Positions 26,589-37,955 are shown, counted from the stretch's first letter. The stretch: 64,000 nucleotides of DNA from Neoechinorhynchus agilis (GCA_051530055.1 CM121342.1:12896001-12960000); one strand, 5' to 3'. Program-made: numbers and translations. Notes: generated by a model from the sequence alone, not told the origin.

Positions 26589-29290
26589 TTAACATCCCAG
26601 TGTTTTAGACGTGTCCGCTTTTGATGAACCCAGTTTCCGATAGTCCATTTTTGAATAATCAAAAGCACCTTCCTTCTCCTCTCCTTCCTCCTCTACCAGC
26701 GTTTTTAGCTTTCGTTTCTTTGCTGCGAGCGGAATATGCTTTATAGGAATTAATTCATCATCTTTCATTCTATCGAAATTAGCCTGTTCTATTTCTGTAA
26801 TTTTATGAGTACGTTCGTTATCGGCACTTTGAGCCTCGTTAATGGTAGGTGAAAGAAGCGTCCACTTTTCAATCGACCGTCTTTCTTCTTTTGTCAAATG
26901 ATTTAGCGGTAGATAAGGAAGCAAAAACCCATGAAAGTGTTCAAAATGGCATACGTCACTTTTGTCCGCAGATCTAAAATCGACAGTGAATTTACTGGCT
27001 GTGTTCTGCGTTCGTTTCGAGTACATTAGACTTATTTCATTTTTAACAGTCTGCATTTGTCTGACATTTTTTAATAAATCTTTTAAATTCTGTCTTGTAT
27101 CACCGCCGGTGTTATCTTACAACTTTCTAAGGAAACAACAAAATATCAACGTATGGATGCGAATTCAAATGAAAACTTCTGCAAATCAAGTCAAGATCAA
27201 TCTAAGATTGTAAAGCTACGGTGGATTCCTATGCATGGTTCGATATTAAAATTGATTAATTTCAAAGCCTGATTCTAGAAAACCACGGCGGTATATTAAG
27301 AGTTCTCCCAATTGGTTGATCATCACAATGAGCTGAATCGAACATACACTCGGTAGGATTATCCAGGTCATAGGTGGGCAGTTTTAGGAATCGATCATCA
27401 GCGACTTGACCGCGTTTCGATACAGGCTCCAGCGGAACACATCGTGCATCTAAGACCAATTGATGAATTTGAACAAGATTCTGTCTAATGTAAGCAGGAA
27501 CCGGATTGCAGCATCCGAATATTCCTTGTTTCTCTTTCGGTAAATATTCAGCGATTTTAAGCATCATGTGTTTTGGCAAAATGTATTCAGGGCTCTCGTC
27601 ATCTTCGCGAGCTGTTCTATCTCGCCACTCACTGAGCAATTTTAGCGCTTGGTTTTGACGAGCGTTAAAGGATGCAATATAAGCGGATTCTTGACGTAAT
27701 CGTGGCTTTTCAAACAAACTCAGACATATCTGTTTTGAGCGTTCATATACAGCTCTTATAAGACGGTCAGATCCGTTTGCACGTTCAATGAGCTCATTTC
27801 TCATCCGATCGTAAATATAAAGCAGGAAATGAGTATCAGCACGGGCGTATTCCAACAAGACGTCCGGTAGTGGCCGTTGTCTCCAATCAGCACGTTGGTA
27901 CTGTTTAGCAGCTTCGAAATCGCAATAATGCTTTAGAAGGTAAGAAAGAGAAAGATATGGATGATTTAGAAGACGGGCCGCCTGATGAGTGTCAAACATA
28001 TTAACGACATACACTCCAAAATCCTTTTGAAGCCAAAGAACGTCCATTTCCGATCCATGGAATACCTTTAGAATCCGAGGGTTTGCCGTAAGGCGGTTTA
28101 GCTTGTGAAGCACGTGGCGAATCTCAATCGCGTCAATCACGTAATCGCTCGTTCGGGTGGATAATTGAATGAGACAAGTAAATCCCATAAAAGAGCGTAG
28201 ATCATGATGCTCTAGATCCATCGCAATTTCCTTGGAACTGAATTCCGCCGTTATAAGCATTCGGTCAAAGGAAATTTCATCATTTACGAATTGAAAATCC
28301 TTCGTAAATTTCAGGGTGTCGGAAACTACACAGGGCGTTATGTCGGCCATTTGTACTTGTATAGTTACACTTTCAAGACTACCCAATCTTATATGGTGCG
28401 GAAATCAAAAATTTCTATCACGGGCACTTTTCAGTGAGTAGACGACACAAACTCGAAGTATTAGTATTTCTAAAAATTAAGACAAATGCCCGCCGTAATC
28501 GATCCTTAGTCAAGTTAAACGCTTCAATTTCTGCTTCGTAAGGATGTCTCAGAATTTCTGGAAATTGTCGGATGGTTTCTTCGGTAATCGGATTCTCGAG
28601 TTGTTTACAAAGGATTGGGTGTAGGGGCACAATGGCGTGCGGTTTTTGAGTCAATCGGTGAACAAACTGGAGATTACTCTTATTGTCCACTTTATCCTTA
28701 AAATTCAATTGTGGTTTGGGTATAGAAACTACGCATAGACCAGTGCGCATCTTCTTTCCAGCATCTTTATTGGCACTAAAACGAGCAGCCGGATTCTGTG
28801 CCCGTTGAAGAGATGAAACGACTTTTCGTCTGGCTGAGGGAGTAACCGGTTTGGCTTTAGAAAGACCGCAAATGACATCCAATTGATTATTGATGCGTTC
28901 GGTTATTTCGTCATTAATTTCAATAATCCTCTCCATTTGTTCTTCTTCGCGCTGGGCTGCTTCTCGCTTAGACTTTGTCGTTTTGTTATCCACTAATTTC
29001 GGATCAGTTGGCGCGTCCAATGGTCGGCATGATGTAAATTTTCTAACCAACTTGTTTATCGAACTCACAAGACGAACCCGAGAAATAAACATCCCGTCAG
29101 CGAATCTAGGGAAGCTCTGATAATAATCAAATGCTTCACCACGAGGAGGAAGCTGCTGACTGGCTAACGCTGTGCTCTGAATTACGGCCAACGCATCGCT
29201 AAAGAACGCATCAGCATCCACGTACTTATTAAACAAAAGTGCTGCCGGTTCCACCCGATTCGTTGATTCACGTTCAGAATCACCACTCAT
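26589..29290 (-). CDS. EXOSC10: Exosome 3'-5' exoribonuclease RRP6/EXOSC10 (three or more exons)
   Basis: Nuclear exosome-associated RNase D-type enzyme. Exon 1 (from 29290) encodes the N-terminal PMC2NT-like region and ends with the family's HPYEAEIEAF. A 61-nt intron at 28448-28388 would join it in frame to exon 2 (to about 27262). Exon 2 carries the DEDD-Y catalytic core: MDLEHHDLRSFMG (Asp, Glu), HGSEMDVLWLQKDFGVY (Asp) and YARADTHFLLYIYD (Tyr, Asp), plus VNMFDTHQAARLL and ADWRQRPLP. It continues with an HRDC domain at LLSEWRDRTARE...PKHMMLKIAEYLP. Exon 3 (about 27056-26589) gives a charged tail with KKRKLKTL and FDYSKMDYRKLG, typical of RRP6 C-termini. All catalytic residues are present, so it should be active. 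Exon ends are inferred. Confidence 0.9.
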
Positions 29291-29814
29291 TCAAATTTAG
29301 CCCAGATGATTTTAAAGGAAATTCCGATCCATTTGTATGATTCTTTCTCATCTACTCTTCGATTCTTCCTAACTTCCTGATGGCATAATTTTTTGAGCCC
29401 AGATTTATAAATAGGGTTGCTCTTCAGCCGTCCAAATAAACGATTTTATCAGTTGTGCTTAAGCGCAGTGAGGAAGTTGTTTGGAATTTTCTAGGCGTTA
29501 ATAATGATCAGATTGCTGGTCGAATTAGAGATGTGGTGTGCTTCTTCGATCAGTTTGAACTTTAAGATCAAGTTCGAAACCCAACGCGGGTCACCGGAAG
29601 TCCGTAAAACTCAGTCGTAATATTATTTTGCCACGCCGATATAAATTTCTCTTAGCTTCCATGATAGTTTGGGGATGTTCATCCTCTCCATTGTGAAGAC
29701 ATTTCAAGACAATTTCATTACAAATTCAAGTGTCACTCAAGTGGAATCTTATCTCAAAGAGAATATTTCCTAAGTATAATAATTTAGAAACTCACATCTT
29801 AGCTCTTGCTTATC
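29291..29814. other. Divergent spacer, no gene recognised
   Basis: Upstream of RRP6. A B-box-like AGTTCGAAACC near 29570 hints at a decayed SINE, but no target-site duplication or clear A box was found. Confidence 0.3.
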
Positions 29815-29818
29815 CACA

Positions 29819-30095
29819 AATATTATTTTTTCATTTTGCAATCACACCCTCAATTCTTAATGGAATTATTTGATTTTTCATTCGGTTTTGCGGCCGCTCT
29901 AGATCGAATTTTAATTCCGTCCATTCTTTTCAGATTAAAACACTCGCTTAAAATACTTCTCCACCGATATTATTTTTTCATTTTGCAGTCACACCTCAAT
30001 TCTTAATCGATTTATTTGATTTTTAGTTCGGTTTTGCGGTCGCTATCAATCGAATTTTTATTCCGTCCATGCTTTTCGGTTTTAAAGAACGCCAA
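29819..30095 (+). repeat. Two tandem copies of a 147-bp unit
   Basis: TATTATTTTTTCATTTTGCA starts at 29821 (one T fewer) and again at 29968, and the similarity continues through CTCAATTCTTAAT, TTCGGTTTTGCGG and ATTCCGTCCAT. This is a direct duplication with modest divergence and no coding capacity. Confidence 0.7.
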
Positions 30096-30556
30096 GTTGG
30101 CACTACACTGGGACGAAATCGTCATTTAGGGGATCAAATTGCTTTACACATCATAAATAACACAGGCTTATTCTTTACGAATTCGCTAATGATTCGCCTT
30201 TTTTCAATATTTAAGTTTCATTATTTCTAAGAAACAAGATGACGAACTTCGGATGGCACAATTCCCGTAAGACTCATTCTGATTCACCAGGAATGACACA
30301 CTCAAAATGTTTCCTGATTGTGCGATAGGAGACACACTGAATGTGTTCCGTGAGTTCAACCCACCGATTCTCGCTCTGTCGCTATGATGTTTCAAGCCAT
30401 TATTTTCCCCACCCGCCATCTCGTAGATTACCAATTTAAAATCACATTCGTATTTTTTAAATGTCATCAATAAACGATCTTCCCTGTGCCAAAATCAGTA
30501 AGTAGACAACAAGAAGTGATGTTATAATTAATGTCAAAATAGATCATTGTGAATGC

Positions 30557-31616
30557 GAGACTCGTTTGGATGGTAAGACCGTTGTTATCACTGGAGCAAA
30601 TGTAGGAATTGGATTCGAGACTGCGAGGTCGCTTGCAGCGAGAGGTATTCACTTACACTATCGGTCCCATCAGAACTCAGTATTCCTTCGCACGCAGGAT
30701 GCAAACTGATAATGGCCTGCCGAAACGAAGAAAAGGCATCCAAAGCTCTAGATGAGTTAAAAAATGAGTTTCCAAATGCGGATCTGAGTTACAAAATAAT
30801 GGACTTGAATTCGCTTCAATCTGTGAAAACGTGTGGAGAAGAAATATCAAAAGAGAACGAAAAAATCGATATTCTGATCAATAATGCTGGTACCAAGTAT
30901 ATCATCAATGCTCCTCTAAATTAATTGCGTATTTCAGGCATTATAACATCTCCTACATTAACAGACGACGGCTTCGACATTCATTTCCAAGCCAATCACC
31001 TTGGACACTTTTTGTTTACCAATCTTCTTCTTGAGAAGATTAAGAAATCACAGCAAGGACGAGTGATTAACGTTTCATCAATTGCGCATAGAAGTGAGTT
31101 GTTCATCAGACGACACAGTCACAAACGTTAACTGTAGTTGGTGTTGCTGACTGGAGCCACATGAAACAAGTGAAAAATAACTCATGGTTTGGTTATGGCA
31201 ATGCAAAACTCTACAACATATTGTTCACTAAAGGACTAGCCAAGAGATTGGAAGGAACTAAAGCTACTGCAAACTGTCTTCATCCTGGTAGCGTTAAGTC
31301 AAATTTTGCTTTTGAACTACAGAGCAAATCACTATTCTGGGATATAATATCTCTATTTATCCGTCCTATTATGAATCCTTTTTTGAAGAATTCACAAGAG
31401 GGAGCTCAGACATCCATTCATCTTGCTCTTTGTCCTCAACTCGAAAATGTAACTGGGAAGTACTTCAGTGATTGCAAAGAAGTCAATCCAAGCCAAGCAG
31501 CTAGTAACGAAGAAGATATGGAAACTCTTTGGGAAAAATCGATGGAATTTTGCGGATTGGTACCAGGAAAGGAAGACGATCCGGTAAAAGATGAGAAACC
31601 TACAATCGAATTGTGA
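30557..31616 (+). CDS. Retinol-dehydrogenase-like short-chain dehydrogenase (four or more exons)
   Basis: NAD(P)-dependent oxidoreductase of the classical SDR, RDH11-14/WWOX-like group. Exons end or start as follows: to 30644, 30698-30889, 30938-31093 and 31138-31616; the introns are 53, 48 and 44 nt, all GT-AG and in phase. Visible motifs are the cofactor-binding TGANVGIG, the NADP-preferring ACRN segment, NNAG, the catalytic Ser in NVSSIAH and YGNAK (the YxxxK catalytic pair). The C-terminal half has the RDH-like HPGSVKSNF. The N-terminal exon begins upstream of 30557; its start codon and any membrane anchor were not identified. Substrate is unknown; a retinoid or lipid carbonyl is inferred from the family. 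Confidence 0.88.
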
Positions 31617-31815
31617 TCTTTTGTTTCTCAAAAAATACACAGAACGGAACACGGCGGCACACGAGAATAAAGAAGATTTTTAACTGCTTTTATCGATCTT
31701 TGCATAATTTACGCACCATAAATGTGATAAAGAGAAAATGCTGTTTATTCGACACCGACCGATTTACGCTTAAGTTCTTAACATTCTTATGAGTCGCTTA
31801 GTCGGTAATCTTTTG
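31617..31815. other. 3' UTR of the SDR gene
   Basis: Contains an AATAAA-type signal near 31666 and AT-rich sequence leading to the foldback element. Confidence 0.4.
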
Positions 31816-32288
31816 ATTGATATGTATAAGATTATTCTTTTTACCATACACGGCTGAATTATGACCGATTTTGGTCTGGGAAGCGCTGGTCTGTGCTTAA
31901 TGCCCATGACCGTACGGTTATTGGTTTGTAAGAATCAATCGGGATTCTCAGATACCTCCCGAGGAGGCGGGACTCATCAGTGAGTTTCCTTTTCCCTTCA
32001 ACGAGGTATTTCGTCCCCTTTGGTTGTGGGCCATCGGCGGTAACGGATTCAAACCCGTTAACCCTTCCTCGGCTTATAGTTTTCCTTCTTGGCGGGAGGA
32101 AACCAGCTCATCAGCCCCGCCTCCTCGGGAGGTATCTGAGAATCCGGAGCGATGTAAACACTTATAAAACGTACGGTCTTGGGGAGTAAGTGCAGACCAG
32201 CGCTCCCCAGACCGAAATCGGTGCACTGGATGTCCACAATTCAGCCGTGTATGGTAAAAAGAATAATCTTATACATATCAATTATAAG
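31816..32288. mobile_element. Foldback MITE with long terminal inverted repeats
   Basis: The ends ATTGATATGTATAAG (about 31816) and CTTATACATATCAAT (to about 32283) are exact complements. The arms continue through ACCATACACGGCTGAATT, GACCGATTTTGGTCTGGG and CTCAGATACCTCCCGAGGAG and their complements. No ORF or transposase. The loop contains, on the minus strand, GGTTTGAATCC, a good pol III B box, without a clear A box. Non-autonomous; the family is not recognised. Confidence 0.8.
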
Positions 32289-32413
32289 TTCTTGTTTATG
32301 GCGTAAAAATTAAAGGAATTTATTAAATTCGATATTTCGGCACAATATCGTGTCTTTTTATCGAGTGCTATCGTATTTAATAAATTCCTTTAATTTTTAC
32401 GTCATAAACAAGC
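32289..32413. repeat. Short hairpin repeat next to the foldback
   Basis: Left arm CTTGTTTATGGCGTAAAAAT...AATTTATTAAAT and right arm ATTTAATAAATTCC...CATAAACAAG are complementary over about 40 bp. The core, read on the minus strand, has GACAC, a short loop, GTGCCGAAATATCGAATTTA. A related half-copy lies at 43262-43312. Confidence 0.65.
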
Positions 32414-32603
32414 ATGAATAGTTCAATCTTCAAACAAAGCTATAAGTGCGTATTTATTATAGTCATTTTTTAATCTCCTTCGTAGCATCCAATCCACATT
32501 CATTTGCTAGGATTAGGTTTTACCTAAATTAGATATTCCAGCGGAGAAAAATATTCTTTCCATTACTTAAAAATCAACTTTATTCGTATTTTAAAATAGC
32601 TTT

Positions 32604-34365
32604 CTACACGTTTCGTTCATCCGGGCGTAGATATCGTTCCCCAACATAATTGAAAAGGTCCTTTTCGGATCTTACGGACAGTTTCTCTCCCGGTACACCT
32701 ATAAAACAATCTAATCGTTTAAATTTTGACAAACTTCAGTCTTGCCGGTTGAACCAATTCGTCTTATGCAATATTCATTAAGAGTAAATCCTTTTTCCAA
32801 ACATTTTACTCGGAATCGTTTGTTGAAGTTTGCACTTCCAGTAAAGTAAAATACAGCACAGAAGTATTCATCTGCTGGAAACAGCCTGGAGTAACTATGG
32901 TTAGATGCAAACGACCGTTTTTGCTCGCCTTATATCGATTCTTCGATGAATATGTTGGTTACTAAGACGACAAACACCCTATAAGGACGAATATACAGGA
33001 AACAAAAGCTCGGCGTAAAATGTAACCATGAATTTTGTTTCTCCAAGGGCCATTGTATCTGTCAGGAAATTCGTTGATAATAGGTGCTCTATGGCTAATT
33101 GAAAGAGTCCAGGACACAAGTGGTCACTTGTGGAGTATGACGGATGGGTCAGCAAAATGTCTAGGTCTCTGCTCGATGCCATACCTTTTTTCGCAAAAGA
33201 CGGAGAATCGTCAATAACACTTGAAATTAAGAAGACCAACCTCGTCTGTAACTTCCGACTGATTCTACCTTGTATCTGTTATCAAACTCATGAATGGACC
33301 TTCTTATGAATTCCGATAAACTTGTCATTTCTGTACGAGGAATCCTCTGCATGAATTCCTCATAATATCTAATTTTTAAATCAAATTGTCAGAGAAATAA
33401 CGTCAATCATTTTGGCAATTGTAAAGTGACATATTTATCTCGACGTTAAGGTTAAAAAATTGTCGGCATTGTTCCATGGAATGAGCGAAATTGTGGTTTG
33501 ACTGAATACAAAAGAGTTTCCCAACTCGCACTACTCTAAAGTAGCAAAACCATTTGCAAAAAACAACAACTATCAATATTTGACAATCAACCAATCGTGG
33601 AATTAAATTATAAGTGGAAAAAACGGTAGTATCCTCCTGCTCAAGAATATATGCTCACTGATCACAATTTTCATCCTGGTCTGCGCAGTAAACTGCGTTT
33701 TAAATCTGCTACAAGGGAATAAAATTAAACACGACGATTTGTTCGTGCGAATTGACTAACTTATGCGATGAATCCATGTTGAACCCTAACGAAAACGATT
33801 GCTCGCTTTCGTTCAGATTCAAAACTACAAGAGTAACTCGCCAGTGAAAGAGCTTACTTCAAACCTATTTGTTGATGATGTGTAAGATTTGACTTAATCG
33901 CTTGAAGGTCCTCGATGCTGCGTACTCCATCGTCGTATAATTTACGAGCCGTAGATGGACTACGTGAATTGTTTTTGAACACAGATGAACAACACAGTAC
34001 GTACCCGATTCCAGAGACACTGGAAAGTTTTTCTATTATATGTGCTTTCTCATCATTATGGACCTTTCAATGACAAGATGATCTTTGCAATAATTAGCAC
34101 ATCTACTCACCTCAATGTACTTGTTGATTTCTCCCTTGCTCAAAAATTCACCGATTTTTTCAGCTATTCGCGCTCCAACTCCTTCCTTAAAAGCACCAAT
34201 CGAAATACGAAGCCGCGGCAATTTTAATCGAACCAATTTACGGGCTTCCTCAACACTTGTAATGCATTTCGTGTATTGCCGAACCGATTCTGCTGCCTTT
34301 CGGTAGGCATTGTACTTGAACCGCTGCTTGTTCACATTCAATTCGTATTCACCAATCTCTAACAT
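32604..34365 (-). CDS. POLB: DNA polymerase beta (nine exons)
   Basis: Base-excision-repair polymerase and dRP lyase. Nine exons join in frame to 312 aa (human about 335): 34365-34234, 34185-34111, 34063-34005, 33959-33858, 33368-33241, 33184-33027, 32978-32929, 32885-32746 and 32698-32604. The lyase domain has KYNAYRKAA and [14 protein letters not shown] with the Schiff-base lysine. Then come [16 protein letters not shown] (HhH), [21 protein letters not shown], the catalytic DLDILLTHP (two Asp), HRRIDIR (third Asp), YFTGSANFN and GFTLNEY, and the C-terminal GVPGEKLSV. Seven introns are 43-56 nt and one is 489 nt. Two (32928-32886 and 32745-32699) have GC donors. Intron 1 is 48 nt and has no stop in frame. 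The Gly before the DxD motif is Arg here (SSRDLD rather than SSGDMD). Confidence 0.92.
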
Positions 34366-34908
34366 TACGTATTGGTATTCAAACTGATTTTATGGGAACA
34401 CCCTGACCTATCAACATGTCCACTATCTCTTGATTGTCGCACTTTTCATCGGATTCGTTGTTTTTTGAGGGCATTAAAAATCTTAAAACTGTCTGAACGC
34501 TTATCTTATATGCATCAACAACAGCTTTGGACTACGGTTTTCTTTATTGAAGTCTTAAAAGGCTATGAATTCAAACTAAGAACGGGTGCGATGGACGCAG
34601 TTCACCTTTGAGCGTAACCTATTGATCTTCTTTAGAGCTACAATCATATTTATCCTTTTAAGTCTTAGAATAAAACGAACTAATCACATTAATGAAAATC
34701 AATTATTTTCGCTACCCTTCTCGAATAGACACGAGCGAAATCCTAACAAAAAATTTACTCGTAAAAACCACTAAGAAAATATTCTACGCACTATTATTTA
34801 GGTCGCTTGTTGACACCGGTGGAGATCGTTAAAGACGAGTGAATATTTCGACTGCGCTAGTAGTTTAGTAGCTAACAATTGAATTTAAAGATATTGTACA
34901 TAAGATAA
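34366..34908. other. Spacer upstream of Pol beta
   Basis: AT-rich sequence; no recognised gene. Contains the presumed Pol beta promoter. Confidence 0.35.
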
Positions 34909-36378
34909 TTTAAAGATTGGTGAATTTATTAAAATTAAATTAAATTGTCAATTGAATTCGAATTTTCGACCCTTTCGTGGGTCTTCGTCAGGATATCTAA
35001 AACAAGGAGAGGTTAGGTAATCCCAGTCCGCAATTTCAACTGGTAATCAGCTTTGTTGCCTTCCATCGTGTCGCGATCGTGAATGTGTATCGATTCGACG
35101 ATAATACGCGAATATCGATCGTCACTACGCATCAAGATTTTGACATCGTCAAAATTGATGGAATGTCCTGTCATATTGACGTGATTGACAATCGCTGAAT
35201 TTCCATCACATCGCTTCAGTGCATATTTATGCTCATAGATTCTGCGTGGAAGATTGTTAGTTTGTCCAATATAGGACTTACTACAATCCCCACAAGGCAT
35301 ATCGTAGACAACACCATGCGGTGGGTCACCTCATGCAGAACCTATGAGGGCACTGAGAGTTTTTGTTTTGTCGTATAAGTAACTGCCTTCATGTTTTTGT
35401 TACCATATCCATTAACGATACTTCTTTATTTATTTATGGAAGGAGCTTACAAGTTTGTCTCGATACACGCATGGTTATGTTCTTCATATTTTAGTTGATT
35501 GGTATTTTCGACATCTTCCTTTTTCGGCTTGACTTTATCATTCACTTTCACACAACGGAGGCGCTAAGCCGCACTTCAAGGAGCAAGGCCAACCCTCTTT
35601 TTTTGGGGCCGATGGGCGATCTCAAAACCTGACCCCACCCCTTCCAGCAGCCTTGCACACCCGTGGAACCCAGCGACCGGTGGCGTTGAACCTTCGGCAT
35701 AACAAGCGCATTGAGAACGCGCACACCAAACGGCCACTGGGCCCCATTAACGATACGGTTATTTAATTTTCCGTTCCAAATGCCATTCACAAATGGAATG
35801 TTTATATAGCGTTTGTCCTCCAATTTTTGGGGTTGAGTTTTTTTCCAAATGCTCATGCCTCGAATGTAACGTGTGATATATTTATACGGGTAGCCTCTTT
35901 TTTAAAAAGAATTTTCAAAAAATCAATTTCTGATTTCAAACAATATTGATCAGAACAGTAATTGTAGGCCCTACGAAATAGTGCGGCCATTCTGCTAATT
36001 TTGTATTTTATTGGCTGAGCAAATATCCATGGAACAGGCTGATTGGGGATACCAGGTTTTCGAAAAACCTTCGTATTAAAAACATTAGTTCGCTCAACAG
36101 AAATGTATCATCAACATATCGTAGCCATAATTTTATAAATGTGAAATTACATACATTGGCATCTTCCCAGTGCGCATGTAGATTTCTGCCAGAATTGGGA
36201 CGATAGGACTACCCATGACTAATCCATTAACCTGATTGTAATGTGCACCATTGTACTGAAATTATTTTCCTTCGTACAGAAAGTTAAAAGCTTCCTCATA
36301 TCTGATACAGTAAGATTCCAGCTTTCATTATTTTCCAAGAGGAAAGGGATAGCCAAATCGATGGCTTTCTCGACCGGA
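34909..36378 (-). mobile_element. Penelope-like element, family 2, copy A (left arm of inverted pair)
   Basis: Minus-strand remains in order: IPVEKAIDLAIPFLLENN (RT), then in shifted frames VNGLVMGSPIVPILAEIYMR and the YVDD motif, a deletion, then VFRKPGIP, and the C-terminal GIY-YIG-like domain (MPCGDCSKSYIGQTNNLPRRIYEHK) at 35300-35013. The 3' end carries the hammerhead-like motif at 34954-34992. It is 5'-truncated, frameshifted and interrupted by a SINE. Paired in opposite orientation with the copy starting at 36380. Confidence 0.85.
35422..35743 (-). mobile_element. tRNA-derived SINE, copy 2, inside a Penelope element
   Basis: Flanked by a 13-bp target-site duplication CCATTAACGATAC (35409-35421 and 35744-35756); the empty site is preserved in the other Penelope arm near 36927. 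On the minus strand it begins GGGCCCAGTGGCCGTTTGGT, has a B-box-like GGTTCAACGCC, shares the CTGGGGTCAGGTTTTGAGATCGCCC-type body with the 22.3-kb copy, and ends in an ATAAATAAATAAAG tail. Confidence 0.9.
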
Positions 36379-36379
36379 A

Positions 36380-37440
36380 TTTGCGGTCCATTGCTAATAT
36401 GCTAAAAAGGATTATACCTCACAGTAATAGAGTTGTTGCATCCGGGATTGAGTTTCTTGAAGTCCTTCGGGACAGCTCTATTGCCGAAGAGTCAATCTGT
36501 GACATTTTAAACCGTCCAGATTCTTCGATTCAGTGGAGTGTCGATGTGGAGGAATGTCAATCACCTCCTTTCCTAGATGTCCTGGTTGAGCGAACTAAGG
36601 TTTTTAATACGAAGGTTTTTCGAAAACCTGGTATCCCCGATCAGCCTGTTCCATGGATATCTGCCCAGCCAATAAAATACAAAATTAGCAAAATGGCCGC
36701 GCTATTTCGTAGGACCTACAATTACTGTTCTGATCAATATTGTTTGAAATCGGAAATTGATTTTTTGAAAATTCTTTTTAAAAAAAGAGGCTACAAGTAT
36801 AAATATATCACACGTTACACTCGAGGCATGAGCATTTGGAAAAAGACTCAACCTCAAAAATTGGAGGACAAACGGTATATAAACATTCCATTTGTGAATG
36901 GCATTTGGAACGGAAAATTAAATAACCGTATCGTTAATGGATATGGTAACAAAAACATGAAGGCAGTTACTTATACGACAAAACAAAAACTCTCAGTGCC
37001 CTCATAGGTTCTGCATGAGGTGACCCACCGCATGGTGTTGTCTACGATATGCCTTGTGGGGATTGTAGTAAGTCCTATATTAGACAAACTAACAATCTTC
37101 CACGCAGAATCTATGAGCATAAATATGCACTGAAGCGATGTGATGGAAATTCAGCGATTGTCAATCACGTCAATACGACAGGACATTCCATCAATTTTGA
37201 CGATGTCAAAATCTTGATGCGTAGTGACGATCGATATTCGCGTGTTATCGTCGAATCGATACACATTCACGATCGCGACACGATGGAAGGCAACAAAGCT
37301 GATTACCAGTTGAAATTGCGGACTGGGATTACCTAACCTCTCCTTGTTTTAGATATCTTGACGAAGACCCACGAAAGGGTCGAAAATTCGAATTCAATTG
37401 ACAATTTAATTTAATTTTAATAAATTCACCAATCTTTAAA
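36380..37440 (+). mobile_element. Penelope-like element, family 2, copy B (right arm)
   Basis: Plus-strand frame 36381-37007 has IPHSNRVVASGIEFLEVL joined directly to a downstream RT segment (SIQWSVDVEECQSPPFLDVL, then VFRKPGIPDQPVPWISAQP), so the catalytic palm is deleted. A GIY-YIG-like domain follows at 37049-37336 (SYIRQTNNLPRRIYEHK). The 3' end repeats copy A's end in mirror image, with a hammerhead-like motif at 37357-37395. Terminal sequence TTTAAAGATTGGTG at 34909 and its complement at 37440 bound the pair. Confidence 0.85.
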
Positions 37441-37955
37441 GTTCAAAAAAGAAAACTCGAAAAGAGGTATTGTGCACGAGTTGAAAGACGGCGCATGGAA
37501 AATCTACGCCCAGCACCCTGCTATATTTTTTAAACTTCAGCGATTATAAGTAGGGATCAGCTTTGAGTTTTATTAAAAGTCGCTTTCGAGGAACCTAAGA
37601 GTTATTTCTAGCAATCATCACTGATTTGACCCGTCGTGTTAGCAACTATCTATGCATTGTAATGGTGAATAAGAATAAATCATTATCATAGACCAAAGAA
37701 TGAACAAATTTGTGTTTCCGAAAGCCTTTCATTTCCAAAATTCTTGACGACATCTTTATGGTAAATGGAATTTAAAAATTGAACAAGTCACATTTTCATG
37801 AGTAAGATAAAGCGTCTTCACTCTCTTCCTGTGTCATTGGTATCAACTGTTGAATTAATCTCCTAAGGGATTATTGTAATTTTAAGCGAGTGATATATTC
37901 CCAATTTCACTATTCTTAGAAGTAACATTTTTGATCCACGAGGAAATATCGCTGA
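37441..37955. other. Spacer between Penelope remnants
   Basis: AT-rich, no recognised feature. Confidence 0.3.

Noticed and set aside
33185-33239. Reading Pol beta straight through this stretch, giving a degenerate SFAKKG in place of the GSxRRG motif
   Set aside because: The intact VGSYRRG is encoded in the preceding exon and this stretch is a 56-nt intron.
34186-34233. Sixteen extra residues in the Pol beta lyase domain
   Set aside because: They are a 48-nt stop-free intron with GT-AG ends at the exact family junction (KL to EGVG).
36381-37007. The 208-codon frame as a host gene
   Set aside because: It is a Penelope reverse-transcriptase remnant with an internal deletion, mirrored by the neighbouring copy.
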